64,000 nt of DNA, taken from positions 218,910-282,909 of the forward strand of contig JAODUO010000585.1 in NCBI GenBank assembly GCA_025642075.2, read 5' to 3'. Origin of the DNA: Ridgeia piscesae. Lineage: Eukaryota; Annelida; Polychaeta; Sabellida; Siboglinidae. Each line of letters opens with the position of its first letter. The stretch's first letter is position 1. Below are positions 35,725-48,000 of the stretch, piece by piece. Position numbers and translations under genes: made by a program. The notes beneath the pieces are model-generated. The model had not been told where the DNA came from, made no database searches, and saw nothing but the letters and a program-made list of their open reading frames with translations.

Positions 35725-36265
35725 ATGAACCTCGAGATTGTAGTGCGAGTTATATAATAATAATTTATACTATTTATTATTTATAAAGCGCAATACCTAA
35801 ATATGCTCAAAGCGCTGTACAATAAAATAAAAAGCTTTTTATTATGTGTTAAAACTATTATTAATAATAATAAATACAACTGTAAACAAATGTAGAAACG
35901 TTAAATTAAATTATTCATATTAAAACTGTTAATTAACTATTATATAGAATTAACGACGATGAGTAAAATAAATAAATCAATCAATAAATAAAACTAATTA
36001 ATACTCTATTTACATACAAAACACATACTAAACGATGGCATATATAAATGTCAATACATATGTAAAAATAAGATACGATGAAATATTTGACAAAAACATT
36101 CTAAAATATCATTAAATATTTTATATTATTGTCAAGAAGCTTACCCACATGTAAAATATTAATATAAAAAAAGTGTATCGTTTTTTGACGTATATAGCTA
36201 GATCGGGCAATGCAATACTACAGAGTATCATGAATAGTGATGCTCTGTATACTTCACCACTGTGT
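35725..36265. other. AT-rich stretch with a SINE-like tail, no gene
   Basis: A TTTATAAAGCGCAAT...CAAAGCGCTGTACAA segment at 35778-35823 resembles 3' tails of short retroelements. Otherwise it is low-complexity AT. Confidence 0.5.
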
Positions 36266-36269
36266 CGCC

Positions 36270-36920
36270 ATTATTAATTATTTCATCCAACATATTTCAG
36301 AACCCACTAGAGGTAGAGGGACAACTGAGCCATCACTTCTTGACCTAGTAATCACCAGTGAAGATTCCGAAATTGTGTTAATTGAAACAGCCTCAGCACT
36401 AGGGAAAAGTGACCACTCCATAATCAAAGTGATTCTTAACTGCACACCAATACATGAGCCAATCATAAAAACTGTTTATAAATATGATAAGGGGGACTAC
36501 CCAAAAATGGAGGACATGTTAAGCATTGATTGGGATGCGGAATTTTCTAAACATGAGGGAGATGTGCAAGCCCAATGGGACATCTTTACTATGAAAATTA
36601 GAGAAGCAGTAGAACGGTGTATACCTAAGAAGGTGATGTGAGGAAGAACAAAAAAAGTACCACTAAATGTAAAAATACGAGCTAAAATCAGAAGAAAAAA
36701 TAGACTGTGGAAGAAATATCTTCTAACTAGAGACGTCCAAGCTTACAAAGAATACTGCAGATTATGCAATCAGGTTAGGAGGCTAACAAGAAAGGCACAA
36801 AAATATATGAAAAAAGTATCATTAGCCAAATAAAAGAAAATCCTAAGAAATTCTGCCAATACGCCCAGGCAAAAATGAAGACAAGAACGGATATACCCAA
36901 CTTAATCAAAAATGAATTGA
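36270..36920 (+). pseudogene. LINE endonuclease 3' part and linker, CR1/Jockey-like
   Basis: The frame 36290-36641 carries the end of an apurinic endonuclease domain: EPTRGRGTTEPSLLDLVIT with the conserved Asp, and GKSDHSIIKV with the SDH motif. It continues through the typical linker (DWDAEFSKHEGDV, CIPKKV). A TGA at 36639-36641 interrupts it. The frame goes on with VPLNVKIRAKIRRKNRLWKK to about 36910, where similarity stops before the RT. It is a both-end truncated relic. Confidence 0.85.
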
Positions 36921-36924
36921 AATT

Positions 36925-38135
36925 ATTTACTTTTACTTGTTTTGTTCCTTCATTTATGTGTTTGAAATAAATTGTTGTGTAGGATAAACATAGATTTAGG
37001 CATAAAGGTTAGCCATTTCATTGTTACAATCATCAGATCGGTCACTGAATCGAGCATTCACCGAATCTACTGCAGCTGGTGTTGCAGGTTTACCTACATC
37101 GGTAATGTTTGCAAAGTCTACTCTCCCTGATTCGCTGGTGTTATTTACTTATTACGATCGACCAACGTCGACAAGGACGATTAGCACTGTCTATTGTTAT
37201 GAAAGGGCATCAGTCTTAAATACTTCAGTGTGCTAAGAATTAAAATGTTTTATAAATATAAAAACACACTAAATATCAGAGCTACAATGTAATCAATTAA
37301 TTGTTTAAATATGAAAATAATAATAGGATAACGTATGATTAAATATATTTGATGAAAGTCCACATGATCATTCAGTTCACTGTGGCAGTGCGAGTGTGTC
37401 AATTGTGACTCGACGAAGAAAGCGCGTTATTTACTTACACATTTTGATCGATTTCAGGCATTAATTATTATTTTTGATCACGTGACAAGTGCATGCGCGT
37501 AGTACAGGTGTAGTAGATACAGCATGCGAAGTTTGGTCATCGTAGGCGATAATTTTGATGTTTTTTTCGAGGTGCGGGCCTAAACTGCAAAAGTAATTGT
37601 TGATGCCATGGTGTGTGGCTAGCCTAGCGCTAGGCCTAGGCTGTGACAGTCTGTGATTTATCTTGCGATTTCATGGATGAAATTAGCGATATACAGATGG
37701 TGTAAAAATGAGATGGTGTAAAAATTAACGCAATACTGATCCAAGTGTCAAATATACAGATATAACGACGAAAACGGTGCAAATAACAAATGTAACTTAC
37801 CATAACATGATAGTATCAGAACGTATTTAGCAATATCGCCATCTGTCGGAGAACTATAACATTATTATAATTTATATTTACCCGCCAGATGGCACTAGGA
37901 AATTCACTGATGTTGATGTTTAGGTATTAATCATGTTTGTATTTAAATACTTTGCTACAGTATTAAAAAAATTCAAATACTTTTAAATACTATTCCAAAT
38001 ACACAGGACCTGCTTATTAATCAATTGCAATATAAAATTGCAAAATCAGGCACTAGAAAAACCCAGCCCTGGATGACAAGGATAAATTGTTACAGATGCT
38101 AAAAGGAGAGCCCAGTTCTACCCATATATGTTAAG
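36925..38135. other. Intergenic, contains dispersed repeat R2 copy 1
   Basis: Apart from the R2 element at 37373-37597 and a short ATCGCCATCTGTCGGAGAA segment at 37834 (also at 47123) there is nothing recognisable. AAATACTTTTAAATAC-type motifs at 37945-38000 recur near 58000. Confidence 0.55.
37373..37597 (+). repeat. Dispersed repeat R2, copy 1
   Basis: About 210 bp matching the reverse complement of 54594-54803. Shared pieces include CGACGAAGAAAGCGCGTTAT, GATCGATTTCAGGCATTAAT, GTAGTACAGGTGTAGTAGAT and GTGCGGGCCTAAACTGCAAA. It is non-coding and probably a MITE or SINE-like element. Confidence 0.87.
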
Positions 38136-38139
38136 TGAT

Positions 38140-39342
38140 CCTGTGAATGACTGGCTAGCTTGGCTGCATGTGCATGACTGGCTAGCTTGGCTGCATGTGC
38201 ATGACTGGCTAGCTTGGCTGCATGTGCATGACTGGCTAGCTTGGCTGCATGTGAATGACTGGCTAGCTTGGCTGCATGTGCATGACTGGCTAGCTTGGCT
38301 GCATGTGCATGACTGCATGGCTAGCTTGGCTGCATGTGAATGACTGGCTAGCTTGGCTGCATGTGCATGACTGGCTAGCTTGGCTGCATGTGAATGACTG
38401 GCTAGCTTGGCTGCATGTGCATGACTGGCTAGCTTGGCTGCATGTGAATGACTGGCTAGCTTGGCTGCATGTGAATGACTGGCTAGCTTGGCTGCATGTG
38501 CATGACTGGCTAGCTTGGCTGCATGTGAATGACTGGCTAGCTTGGCTGCATGTGCATGACTGGCTAGCTTGGCTGCATGTGAATGACTGGCTAGCTTGGC
38601 TGCATGTGCATGACTGGCTAGCTTGGCTGCATGTGAATGACTGGCTAGCTTGGCTGCATGTGCATGACTGGCTAGCTTGGCTGCATGTGAATGACTGGCT
38701 AGCTTGGCTGCATGTGAATGACTGGCTAGCTTGGCTGCATGTGAATGACTGGCTAGCTTGGCTGCATGTGCATGACTGGCTAGCTTGGCTGCATGTGAAT
38801 GACTGGCTAGCTTGGCTGCATGTGCATGACTGGCTAGCTTGGCTGCATGTGAATGACTGGCTAGCTTGGCTGCATGTGCATGACTGGCTAGCTTGGCTGC
38901 ATGTGCATGACTGGCTAGCTTGGCTGCATGTGAATGACTGGCTAGCTTGGCTGCATGTGCATGATTGGCTAGCTTGGCTGCATGTGAATGACTGGCTAGC
39001 TTGGCTGCATGTGAATGACTGGCTAGCTTGGCTGCATGTGCATGACTGGCTAGCTTGGCTGCATGTGAATGACTGGCTAGCTTGGCTGCATGTGAATGAC
39101 TGGCTAGCTTGGCTGCATGTGCATGACTGGCTAGCTTGGCTGCATGTGAATGACTGGCTAGACTGGCTGCATGTGAATGACTGGCTAGCTTGGCTGCATG
39201 TGCATGACTGGCTAGCTTGGCTGCATGTGAATGACTGGCTAGCTTGCCTCATGTGAATGACTGGCTAGCTTGGCTGCATGTGCATGACTGGCTAGCTTGG
39301 CTGCATGTGAATGACTGGCTAGCTTGGCTGCATGTGCATGGG
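38140..39342. repeat. 27-bp satellite with a two-unit (54-bp) alternation
   Basis: About 44 copies of a 27-bp unit (CTGGCTAGCTTGGCTGCATG core). Adjacent units mostly alternate between GTGCATGA and GTGAATGA, giving a 54-bp higher-order period. Because 27 is divisible by three, both strands show 300-plus-residue frames of a nine-residue repeat. No start context, splice site or conserved flank supports translation. Confidence 0.97.
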
Positions 39343-39344
39343 TC

Positions 39345-39518
39345 CTCATTGCCATGATTGTGTGACAAGGGTGTGGAGAAATGATTCATGGGACCACTGC
39401 ATTCATGTATCCTTGTGTGACAACTCACACAGATCACTGGCAATCTTTTAGATATAATATAGTTAAATATCATCAAAGTGAAAAGTATCTGAAAAGGTAT
39501 TTGAAATACTTTCCAATG

Positions 39519-39593
<75 letters not shown>

Positions 39594-39930
39594 CTTTTAA
39601 AATTTATATATATAAATCCCTTGAACATATTTGCATTTAAATACACTTCCGTGTATCTGACCCCATGTCTGCAGTGGGGTATTGACCCTAAGGCTGTTGC
39701 AGCAGAGCAAATAGTCAGTCCCCACGCACAGCAGAAGGTTACCACTGTCTATCTACACTGGTGCTGTAGGCTGGGCCACTTCTAATTGCTTTAATATAAA
39801 ATATTACAGAAGCTCGTGTCCTAAGATCTGCAATGAGCCAAGGCAGAAACAGACACAGTTAGTCCATTTTGCTTTTTGGGGAAGCCTTCAGATGTCCTCA
39901 CAACACTAGTGAACATACACGAATTGGGTT
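39345..39930. other. No gene; CT and TA microsatellites
   Basis: (CT)n at 39521-39541 runs into (TA)n to 39593. The rest is unassigned. Confidence 0.6.
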
Positions 39931-39944
39931 CACATGTATAACAA

Positions 39945-40199
39945 GACTATGGTTTCTCACATATGTGTAAGTAATTTGTGTTGTTTCAACGTACACGACT
40001 GGGTGAACAACCTTCCACATGTATCACCAGTTACATTGATGACTGGAATTCCACAAGTGCATTTATTACAAACGTATGGTTTTACACCAATATGGCTCAT
40101 ATCATGAGTTTTCAGAGTATGTGAATGTATGACTGCCTTTTCACACATAATACACATGTTCCATGACTCGCCAGTGAATGACTTATGCATGTATGACAA
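39945..40199 (-). pseudogene. Decayed zinc fingers downstream of ZNF-B
   Basis: Directly below the ZNF-B stop the minus strand shows further finger debris (HSHTLKTHDMSHIGVKPYVC, then DTCGRLFTQSCTLKQHK) with spacing and residues lost. It parallels the debris after ZNF-A. Confidence 0.75.
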
Positions 40200-40201
40200 G
40201 T

Positions 40202-42010
40202 CTACGGCTTCTCACCAATGTGTGTCTGTCTGTGACATTTCATAGTTGCCAGTAATCTGAACGACTTTCCACATATATTACAAACATACGGATTCTCTAC
40301 AATGTGATATATTTGATGATCCTTAAGATCATATGACTTTATGAATGAACTTCCACACGTATCACAAACGTATGGTTTCATGCCAGCGTGAATCCTTTTG
40401 TGACGTGTCAGAGTATCCAATGTTTTGACCAACTCTCCACATGTATCACAAAGGTACCCAGTGGGAGTTACTCTGGGACGTCTCTCACCAGTGTGAATCA
40501 TTTTGTGTTTTCTCAGTGAATATAATTGTTTGAACGTGTGTCCACATGTATCACAAATGTACGGTTTCTCGCTAGTGTCAATCTTTTTATGATGTTGCAG
40601 AGAAATCAAACCTTTAAATAGACTTAAATTATTGCAGGATTTTCTACATATATTAGAAAAGAATGACTTTTCACAAATGTGAGTCACTTCATGACGCTTC
40701 AATCTAAACAAATTAACGAATGACTTTCCACATGTATTACATGTGCACGGTTTCTCACCAGTGTGTGTCATTTCATGATCTTTCAGAGCATGCAAAATTT
40801 TAAATGACTTTCCACATGTATTGCAAGTGAATGGTTTCTCACCTGTATGAGTCATTTCATGATATTTCAGACCAACCAAATGAGCGTATGACTTTCCACA
40901 GGTATTACAAACATGCAGTTTCTCACCAGTGTGAATCGTTTCATGAGATTTCAGAGTACACAACCGTAAGAATGACTTTCCACATGTAACACATTTGTGT
41001 GGTTTCTCACATGTGCGATTCATTTTGTGAATTTTCAGAGATTGCATCAGTTTGAAGGATTTTCCACATTTGTCACAGATGTACGGTTTCACACCTGTAT
41101 GACTTATTTTGTGAATTTTCAGAGATTTCATCTGTCTGAATGATCTTCCACATATATCACATGTCAATCGTTTCTTACGAGTGTGTGTCATTTCATGAGT
41201 TTTCAGAGTACACAAATATTTAAACGACTTTCCACATGTATCACATTTGTATGGTTTCTCAACAGTGTGAATCTTTTTGTGCTGTTTCAGATTTATCAAC
41301 TGTCTGAATGACTTTCCACATCTATCACAACTGTATGGTTTCTCCCCAGGGTGAATCATTTTGTGATGTTTCAGAGTATGCATTTTTCTGAATGACTTTC
41401 CACATGTATCACAAATGTACAGTTTCTCACCAACACGACTCATTTCACTTGTAGAAACATGGACAATGCTTTCACAACAATCTTGGCTGGAACATTTCTC
41501 TGAGACACTCTGAGTGTGTTCAACTTTGACCTCTTTCAGTACACCAGCCTCACACACAACCCAACATCTTGTCTCTTCCCCATCTCTGTCACATTCATCA
41601 GAGTGTGATGTCTCTTGTTTCACTTCAGTCGGTACGTTAACTCTGTGAGTCCACGTTGACAGCTGGCCGACATCTTGCAGCTGCACAATATCTTTTTGGT
41701 GATGTATTTCACCTTCAGCACTATTCACAGTCTCCACACCTGTCTTGATTGGAACAACAATGTTACACTTTCGTTTACTGTAAACATCATCTTTGTGCTT
41801 GACCTCATCGTCAATCTTTATGTTTTGTACCAATTCATAGTCATCAGTGCAACATTTCTGACCATCAGCTGAACCTCCACAAGTTGTAGAGACTCTGTCT
41901 TGAGTGAAGTCTGATTCAGTGAGCTGAGAGTCTTCTTGAGTTGTCTTGTAGACTGGTAAGTGGACCTCTGCACCGACACCATGTTGATCCCAGTTGCCCA
42001 TTTTGTATAA
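40202..42010 (-). CDS. ZNF-B, finger exon of a C2H2 zinc-finger protein
   Basis: Paralogue of ZNF-A on the same strand, with the same acceptor (TTTATTTCTAG, AG at 42012-42011) and the same phase 0 entry. The N-terminal part repeats the ZNF-A plan: GAEVHLPVYKTTQEDSQLTE near the start, acidic, with VKQE and VKVE SUMO-type motifs and the CEAGVLKEVK block. Then come 14 C2H2 units. Units 5 (second histidine replaced in HKMNRT) and 10 (FFSNICRKSCNN, insertion and lost residues) are degenerate; 12 appear intact. Linker 11 carries an insertion (ERRPRVTPTG). The exon ends TGEKP-like and stops. It is a likely nuclear DNA-binding regulator; targets are unknown. With exon 2 the protein is 709 residues. 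Confidence 0.92.
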   Translation of the reverse strand, partial: LYKMGNWDQHGVGAEVHLPVYKTTQEDSQLTESDFTQDRVSTTCGGSADGQKCCTDDYELVQNIKIDDEVKHKDDVYSKRKCNIVVPIKTGVETVNSAEGEIHHQKDIVQLQDVGQLSTWTHRVNVPTEVKQETSHSDECDRDGEETRCWVVCEAGVLKEVKVEHTQSVSEKCSSQDCCESIVHVSTSEMSRVGEKLYICDTCGKSFRKMHTLKHHKMIHPGEKPYSCDRCGKSFRQLINLKQHKKIHTVEKPYKCDTCGKSFKYLCTLKTHEMTHTRKKRLTCDICGRSFRQMKSLKIHKISHTGVKPYICDKCGKSFKLMQSLKIHKMNRTCEKPHKCVTCGKSFLRLCTLKSHETIHTGEKLHVCNTCGKSYAHLVGLKYHEMTHTGEKPFTCNTCGKSFKILHALKDHEMTHTGEKPCTCNTCGKSFVNLFRLKRHEVTHICEKSFFSNICRKSCNNLSLFKGLISLQHHKKIDTSEKPYICDTCGHTFKQLYSLRKHKMIHTGERRPRVTPTGYLCDTCGELVKTLDTLTRHKRIHAGMKPYVCDTCGSSFIKSYDLKDHQIYHIVENPYVCNICGKSFRLLATMKCHRQTHIGEKP

Positions 42011-42519
42011 CTAGAAATAAAACACATATCACACAAAGTTATTATGTACATCAATTTTAATATCATTAGTTGTGTTATAATTTCCATCTTTCACTTTTGA
42101 AAAAAATAAAACCACTAAACTCTATTACGTGCCTTACATTGAAAGGTATTTAAAAACAAGTAATACATGTAATACTCTTAACCAGTTCTTACTACAAATA
42201 CTTTTAAATAAAAAATATTTAATCACAAACACACTGGAAGTCTGGAAAGAAAGAATATTAAATACTTTCCAACATATTTTTCACCCTATAGAAAAAATTC
42301 TTATATTGAAGTACAGTGTATGTTAACATATTTTATCGACATAATACACTGCTTCCTAATTGCTGTCTGGTGTGCTCTACACATAGTGTTGACAGTTACA
42401 CCCATTCCCAGCAAGTAATGATGCCATTGCCAAGTTAGTGTCATCTAGTTTGGAAACTCAACCTACAGAACGCTAGTATATCCTATCAGCAGTGACTCTA
42501 CAGAAAACTTTAGCAGCTA

Positions 42520-44448
42520 GCAGGGTTAGTTACTGGTCCAAGACTGACACTTATTCTGTCACAGTGACTTCTCACATTGTAGCAGGGTTGGTTACTGGTC
42601 TAAGACTGACACTTATTCTGGTCTCAGTGACTTCTCACACTGTAGCAGGGTTGGTTACTGGTCTAAGACTGACACTTATTCTGATCTCAGTGACTTCTCA
42701 CATTGTAGCAGGGTTGGTTACTGATCCAAGACTGACACTTATTCTGTCACAGTGACTTCTCACATTGTAGCAGGGTTTGTTACTGGTCTAAGACTGACAC
42801 TTATTCTGTCACAGTGACTTCTCACATTGTAGCAGGGTTGGTTACTGGTCTAAGACTGACACTTATTCTGGTCTCAGTGACTTCTCACATTGTAGCAGGG
42901 TTGATTACTGGTCTAAGACTGACACTTATTCTGTCACAGTGACTTCTCACATTGTAGCAGGGTTGGTTACTGGTCTAAGACTGACACTTATTCTGTCACA
43001 GTGACTTCTCACATTGTAGCAGGGTTGGTTACTGTCCAAGACTGACACTTATTCTGTCACAGTGACTTCTCACATTGTAGCAGGGTTGGTTACTGGTCCA
43101 AGACTGACACTTATTCTGTCACAGTGACTTCTCACATTGTAGCAGGGTTGGTTACTGGTCCAAGACTGACACTTATTCTGGTCTCAGTGACTTCTCACAT
43201 TGTAGCAGGGTTGGTTACTGGTCCAAGACTGACACTTATTCTGTCACAGTGACTTCTCACATTGTAGCAGGGTTGGTTACTGGTCCAAGACTGACACTTA
43301 TTCTGTCACAGTGACTTCTCACATTGTAGCAGGGTTGGTTACTGGTCTAAGACTGACACTTATTCTGTCCAGTGACTTCTCACATTGTAGCAGGGTTGGT
43401 TACTGGTCCAAGACTGACACTTATTCTGTCTCAGTGACTTCTCACATTGTAGCAGGGTTGGTTACTGGTCCAAGACTGACACTTATTCTGATCCAGTGAC
43501 TTCTCACATTGTAGCAGGGTTGGTTACTGGTCTAAGACTGACACTTATTCTGATCTCAGTGACTTCTCACATTGTAGCAGGGTTGGTTACTGGTCTAAGA
43601 CTGACACTTATTCTGTCTCAGTGACTTCTCACATTGTAGCAGGGTTGGTTACTGGTCCAAGACTGACACTTATTCTGATCTCAGTGACTTCTCACATTGT
43701 AGCAGGGTTGGTTACTGGTCTAAGACTGACACTTATTCTGTCTCAGTGACTTCTCACATTGTAGCAGGGTTGGTTACTGGTCCAAGACTGACACTTATTC
43801 TGTCACAGTGACTTCTCACATTGTAGCAGGGTTGGTTACTGGTCCAAGACTGACACTTATTCTGTCACAGTGACTTCTCACATTGTAGCAGGGTTGGTTA
43901 CTGGTCCAAGACTGACACTTATTCTGTCACAGTGACTTCTCACATTGTAGCAGGGTTGGTTACTGGTCCAAGACTGACACTTATTCTGTCTCAGTGACTT
44001 CTCACATTGTAGCAGGGTTGGTTACTGGTCTAAGACTGACACTTATTCTGTCTCAGTGACTTCTCACATTGTAGCAGGGTTGGTTACTGATCAAGACTGA
44101 CACTTATTCTGTCACAGTGACTTCTCACATTGTAGCAGGGTTGGTTACTGGTCTAAGACTGACACTTATTCTGTCTCAGTGACTTCTCACATTGTAGCAG
44201 GGTTGGTTACTGGTCTAAGACTGACACTTATTCTGATCTCAGTGACTTCTCACATTGTAGCAGGGTTGGTTACTGGTCTAAGACTGACACTTATTCTGGT
44301 CTCAGTGACTTCTCACATTGTAGCAGGGTTGGTTACTGTCCAAGACTGACACTTATTCTGTCACAGTGACTTCTCACATTGTAGCAGGGTTGGTTACTGG
44401 TCTAAGACTGACACTTATTCTGTCACAGTGACTTCTCACATTGTAGCT
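42520..44448. repeat. 62-bp satellite in the ZNF-B intron, about 31 copies
   Basis: Units start AGCAGGGTTGGTTACTGGTC and end GACTTCTCACATTGT. They vary at a TCACAG, TCTCAG, GGTCTCAG or GATCTCAG site and by CCAAG or CTAAG. The array takes up most of the 2.7-kb intron between 44732 and 42011. Confidence 0.97.
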
Positions 44449-44732
44449 TCACCAATTTGAAAGGAAGCATGCCAACCGTTCAATTAATAGACAAAACATG
44501 AACATTTATTATTTTTGGTGCCCTTAGACTTATTCAATCAAACATTGATTTATCGTGCACGCTAAGATACATCCTTGCAGAATTATAGAAAAAGTTGCTG
44601 AATGGTGTCCAAGAGACAGGCGCTAACGGTGGGTGGTGGACGCCTCAGGGCAGATGTAGAGTGAATGTATAAGCCAAGACCAACTTCACTTGTCACACCT
44701 GGGGAAAACAAATGTTACATCTAATGACTTAC

Positions 44733-45053
44733 CTCAAGGTCACCCTCGTGTTTAACCCTGTAGAGAAGCAGCCCGCTGTCTTGTGTCGTCTCACCACCAT
44801 ATGTGTGAGTCACTGGGGCTGACATCAACTTTGGAGACACTGGATTATCTGCCTCCTCCTTCTTTTGTTTCTCCTCCTCCTCCATTTGCTCCTTCTTTCG
44901 TTTCTCCTCCACCTTTCGTTTTTCCTCCACCTTCCGTTTCTCCTCCACCTTCCGTTTCTCCTCCACCTTTCGTTTCTCCTCCACCTTCCGTTTCTCCTCA
45001 ATCCTTGAGCTCCTTCTCCTTCTCGCCTTCTCTTTGTCTACCTCTTCCTCCAT
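44733..45053 (-). CDS. ZNF-B, charged exon with predicted start
   Basis: 107 codons from ATG 45053 to the GAG before donor GTAAGT (44732). It begins MEEEVDKEKARRRR and then has six tandem EEKRKV-type hexapeptides, encoded by an 18-bp repeat at about 44890-44998. It ends with a block shared with ZNF-A (KLMSAPVTHTYGGE, YRVKHEGDLE). The exon starts at 45086 after the acceptor ACAATTGCAG, and 45053 is the first ATG. In-frame joining to 42010 is exact. It is probably a coiled coil or charged helix. It replaces the purely acidic exon of ZNF-A. Confidence 0.82.
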
Positions 45054-45089
45054 TGATGACTGCTAATTCACGTCTGCTGGGATTTCCTG

Positions 45090-48000
45090 CAATTGTAAAT
45101 GTTTGTTTTATTTCAATAGCAAAATTGAATAAAATGCTAATTAATTATTTAAAAAATGCTTTAATGCAGGGGACTTTTTATGCTATATCTCCATTCTGTT
45201 TCACCTAGCAATGCAATGTATCTATTTTAATTTGTTTATCATGTAATTGTATTACTACGATGAGGTGATTTGTTTATAAAACACAACCATCTATACAGTA
45301 GTAGTACCAATACATCAATATTTCTCATTGTATTCAGTAGAGAAGCCTCACCCTGTGACCCTGGGTTCACACATTCTGTAGTGGTACAACATAATTAACT
45401 CCACATGTTGTGCTGAATGGGGATGTGGCCAAACATATTAAATGGTAATGGAGTGTTCCTGTTTATCAGCGATGGCTACAGACACCTGAATGGGTGACTG
45501 CTTATCCAGATAGCAGCACAAGTTTATAACTTAGCCACATGGGCTGTGATGTGATGGGCATGTCCTCTCTCTCTCACCTGTGGAACACTTCCTGTCTCAC
45601 CTGAGTTACCTGTCACTCACCTCTGGACTGTCTCTGTCTGTGTCCGTCATCAAAGCACGGGCCTCTTTACACTTTCATAACCTCTGTAAAAGTAACAATG
45701 GTTATTACTTCAATGAACAGATTTTGAGCAATTTCACAAGTGGACTGAAGTTTGTCGTACTTTTATACCTGAAATTATACACACGTGTGAAACACAAATT
45801 GTTACCTTTACTTCTTTGAACTGTGTTGAATGTTATAGTCTTTCTTGCAGAGCGACATCAAATGTTTGCTACCAAGGACTAGTAGTAACTGATGAGTAAA
45901 TAATGCAAGAAGTCTTACTCACTTGGAGGACTGAGTACGTCTGGAACTAGTAGTTGAGTAAATATGTGCTAGAACTCACTCAGATGGTGCCCAGGACTGA
46001 ATACCTGGTACATGTGAAGACATAATAATAATAAATAAATAACAGTATTTGTCTACGCCATACCTCTAGCAATAAAACCATTCAGAGGCGCATTACACTT
46101 TACATGAATATACAGATTACCTTAAAATAAACAATAGAGATGTAGTTGTAAAATAAATAGATCAGTAAAAAATTTCAATATAAATAAATAATATTAGTCT
46201 TAATAATACTAAAATACTAATAAATAATAGTTAGTTATATTACAATTTAAAAATAAATAAATACTAAAATAGTTGATAAATAGTAGATATTAAAAATAGT
46301 AGATATTAAAAATAAATAATAGTTAATTATATTACAATTTAAATAAAAAATAGTTGATAAATAGTATATATTAAATTTGTTCGGATATTATAAAATTGTT
46401 CTTTTAAAGTGAAAGACATTCAGTTCATAATTTTGCAGAATTATTACTGACTACATGTAGATCAATATTACCAAGTTTTGGTTCATGGAATATGTATAAT
46501 TTATATTACCGACTAACCTCAATAAAGAAAAATTGTTAGCCTCTGAATAGTTGTTATGTCATCATACATCGCTGCATGTCATCAATCATACATCGCTTGT
46601 TTTATTGTAATTGTATGGGTAGGACAAATAGATATCTGGTGAGACAAGTGGTCATTGTTTAGCGCTTTTCCAGTTGTCCTACTGGACAATGGCTTACTGT
46701 GAATTATGTAGACTGTAGAGCCCTGTTCAGACTCTTCAGTATGCGAGTTCAAATCGCTTCAGTATGTGGGGTTTTAGTAGAATGTCCATAAGCAATAAAT
46801 ACCTCTGCAACAGCAACTGCCTTGGCAATAGTTGACCTTTTCTTCTTCACCGTAACTCAATATCAGCAATCTGCAATAATAAAGATCAGAATCAGAAGTA
46901 GAAAACAAAGTTGAAATGCAACTGGGCGATAAAGTAAGTAACATACAAAGATGACTCGGTTTTAGTACTAAAAATGCGCACAATATTTTTGTAATGCAAG
47001 TATACCTGTGATGATGTAAAATGATAGAATTGATGCATCGTAGTGTCACATTTAGGCAAATGTATAACTACGAAATGAGGAGAATTCACTATATGTACAA
47101 AATAAATGCCTAACTACCACTATCGCCATCTGTCGGAGAATCGAATCATTATTATAAGGGCGAGGCTATTCGCAGGGCCAAGCTCTTCGAAAATTGGTTC
47201 ATTTTTTATTCGCAGAACCCAAACATCTTTGCGTTCGTCGCGGCCTAGTATAGCCATTGTGGACCTAATGATATGCAGTGGCGTCCAGTATTTTTTATGA
47301 GGCACATGCCTATAGTTGTTAATCCGCCACTGACCCTATAGTCTTTTTGGTGTATTTTGACGGGCGCGTATATAACATTCTCGCATATAAATGGCCTATA
47401 TTTCAGAAACAGTAAAGGGGAGACTATAGGTTCATGTTTGTGTGGTCGTGACGTTTGTTTTCAATATGTTCATCGGTTATATAATACATATATGACAAAC
47501 TAAAGAAATATTCCAAAATAAGAGCATACCCAATGCGTCCAACATGCGATAGGCAGTATAGCGTTTACATATTCCGCGCGCTAAACCTAAAAAGTATCCT
47601 GGTGGCGGGTGACATTTCTGCCCATGTGCGAGCTACCATTAAGTACGTTAACTCTTCCTGCTGAATCTTATATTAAATACATCTTTAGTCTGATACATTA
47701 TATTTATGGTGGCAATCTTGTTCTTGTTAAATCTTACCTGCCACGCGCAATGAGCAAAAGGACGTGCATAACTTCTTAGCAAAGTAGCACGGTCTATTTT
47801 GTTTTAATGTTCTTCATGTGTTCTTTATCTAACAGTAACTCGGATAGAAAGCACATGTTTAATAGCTGCGCAGTGCGCACACACAGTACTAGCTTTTCCC
47901 CTTTAGCCGTTCAAGCCCTATCAAAACAGAAGTGATTTTTCTCCCACACGCAGCAAACACATAGTCCACTTTCCGATGAGTTTTTAGTATGTAAATGTTA

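Noticed and set aside
38303..39256. A 317-residue nine-residue-repeat protein
   Set aside because: Open in both strands through a 27-bp period; the ends coincide with irregular units, not with gene signals.
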